A stretch of 64,000 nt of DNA from contig NZ_JANHMQ010000003.1 in NCBI RefSeq assembly GCF_024609325.1, forward strand, positions 1 through 64,000. Reading direction: 5' to 3'. Shown here one piece after another: positions 33,418-40,279 of the stretch. The notes below the pieces were generated by a model. It ran no database searches. It was given only the letters and a program-made list of their open reading frames with translations, and was not told where the DNA came from. Source of the DNA: Geothrix fuzhouensis. Its GTDB lineage: Bacteria > Acidobacteriota > Holophagae > Holophagales > Holophagaceae. A program made the position numbers and the translations under genes. Position 1 is the stretch's first letter, and each line of letters begins with the position of its first letter.

Positions 33418-35469
33418 TCACAACTGCCGCAGAAAGGCCTCCACCCGCTCCCAGTCCCGGGTCACCGGGAAGGGTGGGAGGGCGGCGCGGACCTGGGCGG
33501 CGTAGCGCTTTCCCAGGCGATCCTCGCTGGGCAGCATGAGGCGTGGGTCCAGCACCGCCACCACGCCGCGGTCGCCGCGGGTGCGGATGAGGCGGCCGAT
33601 GCCCTGCTTGAGCTTCAGCGTCATCTGGGGCACCTGGATGCCGATGAAGCCGAGACCGTCGCGCTGGGCATCCGCCTCGCGGATGCGGGCCTGGAGTACG
33701 GGATCGTCCGGGGGCGCGAAGGGCAGCGCCGAGACCACCACGAGGCTGAGGGCATCCCCGGGCAGGTCCACGCCCTGCCAGAAGCTGGCAAGGCCCAGCA
33801 GGGCGGCCTGGGGCGTGGCGCGGAAGCGATCCAGCAGCTGCGTGCGCGACAAACCATCGCCCTGCACAAAGAAGGTCATCTCCGGCAGGGCTTGCTCCAG
33901 GCGCGGCCGGAAGGCGGCCAGCATCTTGCGGCTGGTGAAGAGCAGCAGAGCCCGGCCCCGGCTGGCCCGCAGCATGCGTTCCATGGCCGAAAGCGAGGCT
34001 TCGATCCAAGCGGGATCGCCCACGCCACCGCCGCTGCCCGGGCGGCGTTCGGGCAGATCCGGCGGCACGAAGAGCAGACCCTGGGCTTCGAAATCGAAGG
34101 GGCTTTCCACGTGCTCGGAGGCCTCCACCTCGGCTTTCGAGAGGCCCAGCCGCAGGCCAAGGCCATTGAAGCCACGGCCATCGCGCAAGGTGGCGCTGGT
34201 GAGGATCACACTCTCGAAGCCGCGTCGCACATGCTGGTGGAAGAAGGGCCGCACGTCCACGGGGTTCGACTTGAAGTGGACGAGGTTCGGGCCTTCCCGG
34301 TTGAGCGTGGACACCCAGCCGTCGGGCTGGGCGAAGATCTGCTCCATGCGGGAGAAAGCCGTGCCTACGCGTTCGGCGAGGCGCATCCAGGCGGGGTTCT
34401 CAGGATCGGCGGCGCCGAGGCGGCGTGCCTCCATCCACAGGGGATGGCCCGCCTCCACCCAGGTGCCCACGGCGTCCGCCAGAGCCTTCATCTGCGGACC
34501 CGGCGCCAGCAAGGGCAGGACGCCGCCTTCCAACGGCACCCAGGACAGAATATCGGACCAGGCCCGCTCCCAGGGCTCCAGCAGGGCCGCGAGGCCCGCG
34601 CCCGAGCCCTTGGCGGCGTCGCGCAGATCCGTGAAGAGCAGGTTCATGGCGCGGCTGGACCAGGCTTCGGCGCAGCTTTCCGTGAGCTGCTCCTCCAGGT
34701 CGTGGGCCTCGTCGAGGATGAGCACCGGCGCGTCCGGCAGCACCTGGCCGAAGGCGGATTCGCGCAGCACCCGGTCCGCCAGCAGCAGCGCGTGGTTCAC
34801 GATGATGAGGTCGGCCTCGGCCACTTCGGCCCGCAGCTTCGTGAGGAAGCAGTCCTCGTAGCGGGGGCACTGGCGGCCCGTGCAGCGCTCGGCGCGGGCG
34901 TTGATCTTGTCCCACAGAGGCGATTCGCCCTCCCCGAAGCGCCCCAGGCCTTCGCGGTCGCCATCCTGGGTTTCCCGGGTCCAGCGCTGGAGGGCCAGCC
35001 AGAGCTGCTGATCCGCGCGGGTGAACTCCAGGTGGGCGTCCGACGACACGGCTTCCCAGGCGGTCCGGCAGAGGTAGTTGGCGCGGCCCTTGGCCAGGAC
35101 GGCCTTGACGGGGCGGCCCAGGATGCCCGCGGCCCGGGGAACATCCTCCTCCAGGAGCTGACGCTGGAGCTGCTTGGTGCGGGTGGCCACCAGGATGGGG
35201 TGGCGCCCTGCCGCCAGGGCCGGGACCAGGTAGCCCAGGCTCTTGCCGGTGCCCGTACCCGCCTCCACGGCCTGGATCACGGCCTCGGGCCGGGCGTCCG
35301 ACTCGCCGCCACCGTCGCGCCATTTCTGGAAGCGCGCCGTGCCGTCCACCACCGTGTTGTGTACCAATTCCGCCATGCGCCGCTGGCCGGGTCGGTCCTC
35401 GGCGCCCGGGAAGCAGGCGAAGATCCGTCCCTCCGGCGGGGCGAAGTAGCGGTCCATGGGGTGCGCCAT
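33418..35469 (-). CDS. DinG/Rad3-like ATP-dependent DNA helicase
   Basis: Protein of 683 residues, superfamily 2 helicase of the XPD/DinG type. Walker A is EAGTGTGKSLGYL (about residues 65-77), the DEAH box is LILDEAHDLEEQL, and the C-terminal helicase domain ends with the arginine-rich KQGIGRLIRTRGDRG. Cysteines in the DEAH-upstream segment (YLCRTAW, ERCTGRQCPRYEDC) fit the 4Fe-4S cluster of this family. It probably unwinds 5'-overhang or R-loop DNA in repair. Start is uncertain: ATG 35469 touches a GGGGAG, and ATG 35457 (MDRYFAPPEG) has better spacing from the same site. Confidence 0.92.
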   Translation of the reverse strand: MAHPMDRYFAPPEGRIFACFPGAEDRPGQRRMAELVHNTVVDGTARFQKWRDGGGESDARPEAVIQAVEAGTGTGKSLGYLVPALAAGRHPILVATRTKQLQRQLLEEDVPRAAGILGRPVKAVLAKGRANYLCRTAWEAVSSDAHLEFTRADQQLWLALQRWTRETQDGDREGLGRFGEGESPLWDKINARAERCTGRQCPRYEDCFLTKLRAEVAEADLIIVNHALLLADRVLRESAFGQVLPDAPVLILDEAHDLEEQLTESCAEAWSSRAMNLLFTDLRDAAKGSGAGLAALLEPWERAWSDILSWVPLEGGVLPLLAPGPQMKALADAVGTWVEAGHPLWMEARRLGAADPENPAWMRLAERVGTAFSRMEQIFAQPDGWVSTLNREGPNLVHFKSNPVDVRPFFHQHVRRGFESVILTSATLRDGRGFNGLGLRLGLSKAEVEASEHVESPFDFEAQGLLFVPPDLPERRPGSGGGVGDPAWIEASLSAMERMLRASRGRALLLFTSRKMLAAFRPRLEQALPEMTFFVQGDGLSRTQLLDRFRATPQAALLGLASFWQGVDLPGDALSLVVVSALPFAPPDDPVLQARIREADAQRDGLGFIGIQVPQMTLKLKQGIGRLIRTRGDRGVVAVLDPRLMLPSEDRLGKRYAAQVRAALPPFPVTRDWERVEAFLRQL

Positions 35470-35611
35470 CTCCCCAGTCTGGGGCAAAGGCGGAAAAAGG
35501 GCGAATGACCGGACGGTCCCGACCGGGTGGGTCGCGAGGATCAGCGACACCCAAGCCCAGGATTCAAGGGGGACGCAGAGGCGGCGCAGCTGCCGGGCGG
35601 GTCCCCCTTGA

Positions 35612-36070
35612 TTATTTGTGATAATCCTTGCCTCGCAGGATGGTGAACGCCCGGTACAGCTGTTCCAGGAGCATCACCCGGCTCAGCTCGTGGGGGAAGG
35701 TCAGGGGCGACAGGCTCAGCTGCTCGCGCACCTCGGCCTTGAGGGCCGGGTCGAAGCCATGGCTGCTGCCCAGGATGAAGGCCAGGCTCTCGCCCCGATC
35801 CATGTGCTCGCCCAGCCACTTCGCCAGCGCCGCGCTATCCCGGAGTTTTCCTTCCGGCGTGAGCAGGACAGGGCATGCCACGGCCTTCAGCTTCGGGCGC
35901 AGGCGCTCGGCCTCCTCTTTCAGCTGGCGGGCTGGGCTCCCTTTGCCTTCGGCCAATTCGGTCACCTCGATCCGGGCATAGGGGCGAAGCATGTCCAGGT
36001 AGTGGCGCTCCAGCCCCCGGCAGGGTTCCAGGCGCAGGCGGCCGAAGGCGATCAACCCGATGGGATACAT
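35612..36070 (-). CDS. rlmH: 23S rRNA pseudouridine(1915)-N3-methyltransferase
   Basis: Protein of 152 residues, full length for the SPOUT methyltransferase RlmH, which methylates pseudouridine 1915 in helix 69 of 23S rRNA. The SAM-binding knot carries FILGSSHGFDP, slightly divergent from the common GGADG form. The C-terminus LSRVMLLEQLYRAFTILRGK...YHK is diagnostic. ATG 36070 is the only start giving the usual N-terminus (MYPIGLIAFGRL). It is divergent from the lipoprotein gene at 36160. Confidence 0.95.
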   Translation of the reverse strand: MYPIGLIAFGRLRLEPCRGLERHYLDMLRPYARIEVTELAEGKGSPARQLKEEAERLRPKLKAVACPVLLTPEGKLRDSAALAKWLGEHMDRGESLAFILGSSHGFDPALKAEVREQLSLSPLTFPHELSRVMLLEQLYRAFTILRGKDYHK

Positions 36071-36159
36071 GATCCCATTGTGATGAATTTCCCTTGGCAG
36101 CGCAGCGGGAAGACTGCAACATCCAATCATCCCGACCATCCCGTTCCGGAGGTTATCTC

Positions 36160-36780
36160 GTGCGACGTACCCTGATGCTGCCCCTCGCAAGCCTGCTCCT
36201 CGTGCCCGCATTCATGGGCTGCGGTGGTGACGAGATTCCGACCACCCCGCCTGCTGCCGCCACCGAGCCCGCCGATATCCTCTACCATCTGCAGTACCTC
36301 GCCGTCCGCAAGGACTTCAAGCACATCGCCCTCATCGCCCCCATCACGCCCGACGTGGTGTTCCCTTCGGCCCGGCAGATGCACATGGACGCCAAGGCGC
36401 TGGGCCTCACCCTCACCCCCGAGGAACTGAAGGGCCTGGGCGTCGAGCAGATAGCATCCAAGCTCGACGAGCTGCCGGGGGGCCCTGATCCCGTCAACTT
36501 CCCCGACTACACCGTGAAGGAAGCCCGGTTGGCCTACAACGCCGGCATCTACCGCCTGACCAAGGGCCTCACCGCCAAGTCCTGGGGCAAGATGCGACAC
36601 ATGGGCATCACCGACAACGCGGCCGCCCGGCAGTTCGGCTCCCAGACCGTCGTGAAGGACATGACGCTGGGCTTCGACGGCACCAAGATCCTTTCCGTCA
36701 GCTGCCTCAAGAAGCCGGATGGCAATTATGGCGTCTCCTTCATGCGCTACCTGGTGTCCGTCAAGAGCCTGAAGCAGTAG
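36160..36780 (+). CDS. Hypothetical lipoprotein
   Basis: Protein of 206 residues from GTG 36160, chosen because GGAGG lies eight bases upstream and the sequence then starts with a lipoprotein signal (MRRTLMLPLASLLLVPAFMGC, lipidated cysteine about residue 21); an ATG at 36094 would place this signal internally. The mature protein is globular and helical, with no recognised domain. Conserved-looking segments are ILYHLQYLAVRKDFKHIALI and RHMGITDNAAARQFG. Function unknown; periplasmic face of a membrane is inferred. Confidence 0.8.
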   Translation: MRRTLMLPLASLLLVPAFMGCGGDEIPTTPPAAATEPADILYHLQYLAVRKDFKHIALIAPITPDVVFPSARQMHMDAKALGLTLTPEELKGLGVEQIASKLDELPGGPDPVNFPDYTVKEARLAYNAGIYRLTKGLTAKSWGKMRHMGITDNAAARQFGSQTVVKDMTLGFDGTKILSVSCLKKPDGNYGVSFMRYLVSVKSLKQ

Positions 36781-36798
36781 CAGCACCGCTTTCCCCCA

Positions 36799-36826
36799 GC
36801 GCAGCCCCGGGTAACCGGGGCTGCGC
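36799..36826 (+). terminator. Hairpin after the lipoprotein gene
   Basis: Perfect 12-bp stem GCGCAGCCCCGG / CCGGGGCTGCGC with a GTAA loop, 19 bases after the stop; no T run. Confidence 0.65.
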
Positions 36827-36972
36827 CATGCTTGGGCCGACCCTGCTGCAAGCCTTCCAGGATGTGGAGGAGAAGCTGAAGTGGCACTGGGAACCGGAGC
36901 CCTGGCCCTGGCGCTTCAGTGGGTGAGAAAGCTCAACGAGCTGCATGGCGGACACGCCACCCGTCACAACAC

Positions 36973-37003
36973 AGCCCCGCCCGGCTTTTGCGGGTGGCTT
37001 TTC
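36973..37003 (+). terminator. Possible terminator upstream of the type II GAPDH gene
   Basis: AGCCCCGC and GCGGGTGGCT pair imperfectly and are followed by TTTTCC. It lies about 70 bases before the GAPDH start, so it could also act as a leader attenuator. Confidence 0.45.
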
Positions 37004-37073
37004 CTTCTGACGCCTGGGAAAATCCCCTATTGGGCTGGCGGGGCGTCCCTAGACACCGGCCCGAGGAGGATTC

Positions 37074-38129
37074 ATGTCCAACAGGAATGTCGTCCATGTG
37101 GTCGGCACGGGCACCATCGGTGAACCGCTGATCGGTCTGCTGACGGAGTACAAGAAGGAACTGGGCATCGACGACGTGACGTTCCACAAGAACACCGTCA
37201 GTGAGCGCCCCAAGGTGAAGGCCCTGCTGCGCCGCGGCGCCAAGCTCGTGGTGGATCCCGACAAGCTGGAAGGCTTCAAGGCCTGGGGCATCGAGCCCGC
37301 CATGCTCCACGACCAGGCGCTCAACGAGGCCACGGTGGTCATCGACTGCAGCCCCAAGGGCCTGGACATGAAGGAGAAGCTCTACACGCACTACGAGCAC
37401 AACACCAAGGGCTTCATCGCCCAGGGCAGCGAGTTCGGCTTCGGCACCATGTACGCGCGGGGCATCAACGATGACGTGCTCAAGAAGAGCGGCCAGTACG
37501 TGCAGGTCGTGAGCTGCAACACCCACAACCTCTCCTGCATCATCGACACCCTGGCCCTGGCCGAGGGCGAGGACAACCTGCTTGAAGGCAGCTTCGTTTG
37601 CATGCGCCGCGCCAACGACATCAGCCAGGTGAAGGACTTCTGCCCCGCGCCCCAGGTGGGCTCCCACAAGGACGGCAAGTTCGGCACCCACCACGCCCGC
37701 GACGCCTACCACCTGTTCCAGACCCGGGGCCTGGAGCTGAACCTCTTCAGCAGCGCCATCAAGCTCTCCACCCAGTACATGCACAGCCTCTGGTTCGACC
37801 TGCGCCTCAAGCGCCCCACCGACCTGGAGACCCTCAAGGCTCGCATCAAGGCCAACGACCGCATCGCCGTCACCGAGAAGAAGGACGCCAACACCGTGTT
37901 CTCCTTCGGCCGCGACCAGGGCCACTACGGCCGCATCCTCAACCAGACCGTGATCCCCATCAGCACCATGACCATGCCCAACGAGAACCGCGTGGTGGGC
38001 TTCTGCTTCACCCCCCAGGACGGCAACAGCCTGCTCTCCAGCGTGGCCGCCGCCCTGCGCTTCATCCACCCCGAGGACTTCGAGGAGCGCATCCAGGTGC
38101 TGAAGCCGTACTTCTTCGACGAAGTGTGA
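37074..38129 (+). CDS. Type II (archaeal-type) glyceraldehyde-3-phosphate dehydrogenase homologue
   Basis: Protein of 351 residues. Family traits are a Rossmann start VVGTGTIGEPLIG (residues about 9-21), a VVIDCSPKGLDMKEKLY segment, an active-site cysteine in VVSCNTHNLSC (C148), and a later STQYMHSLWFDL segment matching the PTTLMHVH region of archaeal enzymes. These enzymes oxidise glyceraldehyde-3-phosphate with phosphate and NAD(P). Type II is standard in Archaea and rare in Bacteria, where type I (GapA) is usual. Several family positions differ (for example GSHKDGKFGTHH in the phosphate loop), so substrate specificity may have shifted. GAGGAGG precedes ATG 37074 and a strong terminator follows: a monocistronic, probably well-expressed gene. 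Confidence 0.8.
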   Translation: MSNRNVVHVVGTGTIGEPLIGLLTEYKKELGIDDVTFHKNTVSERPKVKALLRRGAKLVVDPDKLEGFKAWGIEPAMLHDQALNEATVVIDCSPKGLDMKEKLYTHYEHNTKGFIAQGSEFGFGTMYARGINDDVLKKSGQYVQVVSCNTHNLSCIIDTLALAEGEDNLLEGSFVCMRRANDISQVKDFCPAPQVGSHKDGKFGTHHARDAYHLFQTRGLELNLFSSAIKLSTQYMHSLWFDLRLKRPTDLETLKARIKANDRIAVTEKKDANTVFSFGRDQGHYGRILNQTVIPISTMTMPNENRVVGFCFTPQDGNSLLSSVAAALRFIHPEDFEERIQVLKPYFFDEV

Positions 38130-38158
38130 GGCAGGCTCGAATCGCTGCGCGATCTGAG

Positions 38159-38188
38159 AAAAGCGGGCCCGCGTTGCGGGCCCGTTTT
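38159..38188 (+). terminator. Strong terminator after type II GAPDH
   Basis: 9-bp GC stem CGGGCCCGC / GCGGGCCCG with loop GTT, flanked by AAAA and TTTT, 30 bases after the stop. Confidence 0.9.
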
Positions 38189-38217
38189 GATGGAATGCTT
38201 TTCCCAACCCCACAGGG

Positions 38218-38697
38218 ATGCCCATGCACATCACGGCCCACTACACCCTCACCGCCGACGAGGCCCTCCGGGGCGCGCGGAGCTTCAAGCGCATCTGGTA
38301 CCAGGTATCCGTGGGCGCGGGCGTGGGGCTGGTGCTGCTGGGCGCCTACAGCCTCGCCACGGGGCCGCAGCGGGTGCCGGGCGTGTTCCTGATCCTGAAC
38401 GGCCTGCTCTTCTCGCTGCTGCCGGAAGCCGTCCTGCGCCTGGCTCGGCGCCGGCGCGGCGTCGATGCCTACACCCCAGTGGAGGTGGTCTTCGACGACG
38501 AGGGGCTCACCCTCCGCACCGAAGCCAGCGAAGGCGGCCTGCCTTGGGCCGACTTCGCTAAGATCCAGCGCCAGAGCGGCTTCTGGATCTTCCGCACAGC
38601 CCCCTCCCGAGCCGTGCTCCTGCCCGAGCGGGCCCTGGATGCCGCCGCCGCCACGGAGCTGGAGGTCTTCCTCCGGGCCCGGAAGCTGATGCAGTGA
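38218..38697 (+). CDS. YcxB-like membrane protein
   Basis: Protein of 159 residues. It has two adjacent transmembrane helices (about 28-45 and 56-72) and a C-terminal domain of the YcxB type (VEVVFDDEGLTLRTEASEGGLPWADFAKIQRQSGFWIFRT). Function of the family is not established. The start is either ATG 38218 or ATG 38224. The stop shares one base with the start of the DNA glycosylase gene, so the two are cotranscribed. Confidence 0.78.
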   Translation: MPMHITAHYTLTADEALRGARSFKRIWYQVSVGAGVGLVLLGAYSLATGPQRVPGVFLILNGLLFSLLPEAVLRLARRRRGVDAYTPVEVVFDDEGLTLRTEASEGGLPWADFAKIQRQSGFWIFRTAPSRAVLLPERALDAAAATELEVFLRARKLMQ

Positions 38698-39275
38698 TGA
38701 ACCTCGAAGGCCCCGCAGACCTCGTCGCCCAGGCCCTGCTGGGCATGGAGCTGACGTGCGGGGAGGTCGTCCTCCGCATCACGGAGGTCGAGGCCTACGG
38801 CGGCCCGGAGGACAGTGCGAGCCACGCACGGCACCAACGCACGACCCGCAACGCGCCCATGTGGGGGCCGCCGGGGCACGCCTACCTCTACTTCTGTTAT
38901 GGCATGCACTGGATGCTGAACGTGGTGACGGGGCCCGGAGGTGAAGCGTCCGCCGTGCTCATCCGAGGCGCCGAGGTCGTGGCAGGGCTCGATACCGTGC
39001 TGCAACGACGGAAGACCGCGAAGCTCACACCCCAGCTCTGCGCGGGCCCCGGCAAGGTGGCCCAGGCCCTGGGCCTGGACCGGACGTTCACAGGCCACAA
39101 TTTGATGACCCCAGGAGGGCTCGAGCTGCGGCCCGGGACGCCGCCCACGGGCATCCTCGCAGGCCCCCGCCTAGGCATCGCTTTCGCCACCCCGGAGGAC
39201 CAGGCCCGCCCCTGGCGTTTCGCCGATGCCGGCAGCCGTGCCGTCCTGCAACGCAAGGCCCTCAGGCCCCTCTGA
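38697..39275 (+). CDS. mpg: AAG/MPG-type 3-methyladenine DNA glycosylase
   Basis: Protein of 192 residues, normal for bacterial AAG-family enzymes that excise alkylated purines and hypoxanthine during base-excision repair. It has the catalytic glutamate region ITEVEAYGGPEDSASHA (about 24-40), the intercalating-loop region YLYFCYGMHWMLNVV, and the C-terminal GPRLGI. The start ATG overlaps the previous stop by one base; a GTG one codon upstream is an alternative. Confidence 0.94.
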   Translation: MNLEGPADLVAQALLGMELTCGEVVLRITEVEAYGGPEDSASHARHQRTTRNAPMWGPPGHAYLYFCYGMHWMLNVVTGPGGEASAVLIRGAEVVAGLDTVLQRRKTAKLTPQLCAGPGKVAQALGLDRTFTGHNLMTPGGLELRPGTPPTGILAGPRLGIAFATPEDQARPWRFADAGSRAVLQRKALRPL

Positions 39276-39305
39276 ATCCGTCTATGCTTCCCCCGGGAGG
39301 TCGCC

Positions 39306-39509
39306 ATGCCCTACGTGAACATCCGCATCACCCGTGAGGGCGCCACCGCCGAACAGAAGGCCCGGCTCATCCAAGGCGCCACCCAGCTCCTGGTGGACGT
39401 GTTGGGCAAGAATCCCCAGACCACCGTGGTGACCATCGACGAGGTGGACCTGGACAACTGGGGCATCGGTGGGGAGACCATCACCGCGCGGCGGAAGCAG
39501 GGGAAGTAA
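39306..39509 (+). CDS. 4-oxalocrotonate tautomerase-family protein
   Basis: Protein of 67 residues. It has the catalytic proline directly after the initiator methionine (MPYVNIRI), an EQKARLIQGATQLLVDVLGK helix and the VDLDNWGIGG hairpin typical of this small tautomerase family. It probably acts as a hexamer or dimer on keto-enol substrates; the true substrate is unknown. It sits 30 bases after the DNA glycosylase gene. Confidence 0.9.
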   Translation: MPYVNIRITREGATAEQKARLIQGATQLLVDVLGKNPQTTVVTIDEVDLDNWGIGGETITARRKQGK

Positions 39510-39604
39510 CTCCCGTCCCTTGTGGATCCGGGGAGGAGTCCTCATACTCAGGATCCGCTTCAACTGAACCTTCGAGGGGGGGAAGAAGAAGCCGCTCGAC
39601 GCAT

Positions 39605-39996
39605 GGGGGTGACCGGTTTCGACAGGTCGTGATCCAGGTGTTCGGTGCAGGCGGGGGTTGGACGGCTGGCCCCCTTATCAAGCCGCCCAAATCAAACTGC
39701 CAACGATAACTTCGAACTGGCTCTCGCTGCCTAGGGCAACCTAGGCTCCGAGCGAGTCCTCGGGATCTCTGGGTACCGAGCTCGTTAAACCTCCGAAAGG
39801 GTGGCTTCGGCCTGCCGGACGGAGGTACCAGATAGGCCGCCGCGACGCCCCCTGACAGCGGCCGAGATAAGGGGGCACACGTCCCGAGCGGCTCGTCCGT
39901 TCCCCGCCGGGAGGTTTCAAGAGCGGACCAAGCCTGTGGAAGAGCCGCCATCCGGCATGTCTTGGACGTGGGTTCGAGTCCCACCACCTCCACCAA
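39605..39996 (+). ncRNA. ssrA: tmRNA (ssrA)
   Basis: The 392-nt gene starts with GGGGGTGACCGGTTTCGACA and ends with a T arm (GTGGGTTCGAGTCCCAC) and CACCTCC-A-CCA; the ends pair as an alanyl acceptor stem. The tag reading frame at 39699-39734 encodes ANDNFELALAA and a TAG stop. tmRNA rescues stalled ribosomes and tags the nascent protein for proteolysis with SmpB. Encoded CCA and a strong terminator directly follow. It is a one-piece, non-permuted tmRNA. Confidence 0.97.
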
Positions 39997-40029
39997 AGAA
40001 AAGCCCCCGCCCGCGGGGGTTTTTCTTTG
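39996..40029 (+). terminator. tmRNA terminator
   Basis: AAAGAAAAGCCCCCG / CGGGGGTTTTTCTTT forms a stem of about 14 bp ending in a T run, immediately after the CCA end. Confidence 0.92.
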
Positions 40030-40060
40030 GTGGAATTGCCGCTGCGGGCAGGTAGGCGCC

Positions 40061-40093
40061 CTCCGGGCAGGACTTGATGTCCTGCCCGGAGGA
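40061..40093. other. Perfect 14-bp hairpin between tmRNA and the Met-rich lipoprotein
   Basis: CCTCCGGGCAGGAC / GTCCTGCCCGGAGG with loop TTGAT. It lies in the 250-bp gap between two convergent units. No gene is seen there. Confidence 0.5.
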
Positions 40094-40223
40094 TCAGCGC
40101 CGTGCCCAGCAGCGACACGCCAAGTGCCTCCCAATCGGGGCCTTATTTTGTGGTGGAAATAAGAAAGGCGGGAGTCGAAATCGCAGAAGGGCTGGCAGGC
40201 TGACTCGGGCCCATCCTGGGCGC

Positions 40224-40257
40224 CGGCCCCATTCGCCAGTCCTGGCGAATGGGGCCG
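40224..40257 (-). terminator. Hairpin after the Met-rich lipoprotein gene
   Basis: A 16-bp near-perfect palindromic stem (CGGCCCCATTCGCCAG / CTGGCGAATGGGGCCG) with a two-base loop, 22 bases after the stop at 40280. Confidence 0.6.
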
Positions 40258-40279
40258 AACCATCCCTTGAGGACTGCCG

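Noticed and set aside
36828-36926. Short frame MLGPTLLQAFQDVEEKLKW... between the lipoprotein and GAPDH genes
   Set aside because: The start resembles the LLQAFQDVE segment of TolC-type proteins, but only 32 codons remain, without RBS or continuation. It may be a gene fragment but cannot be supported.
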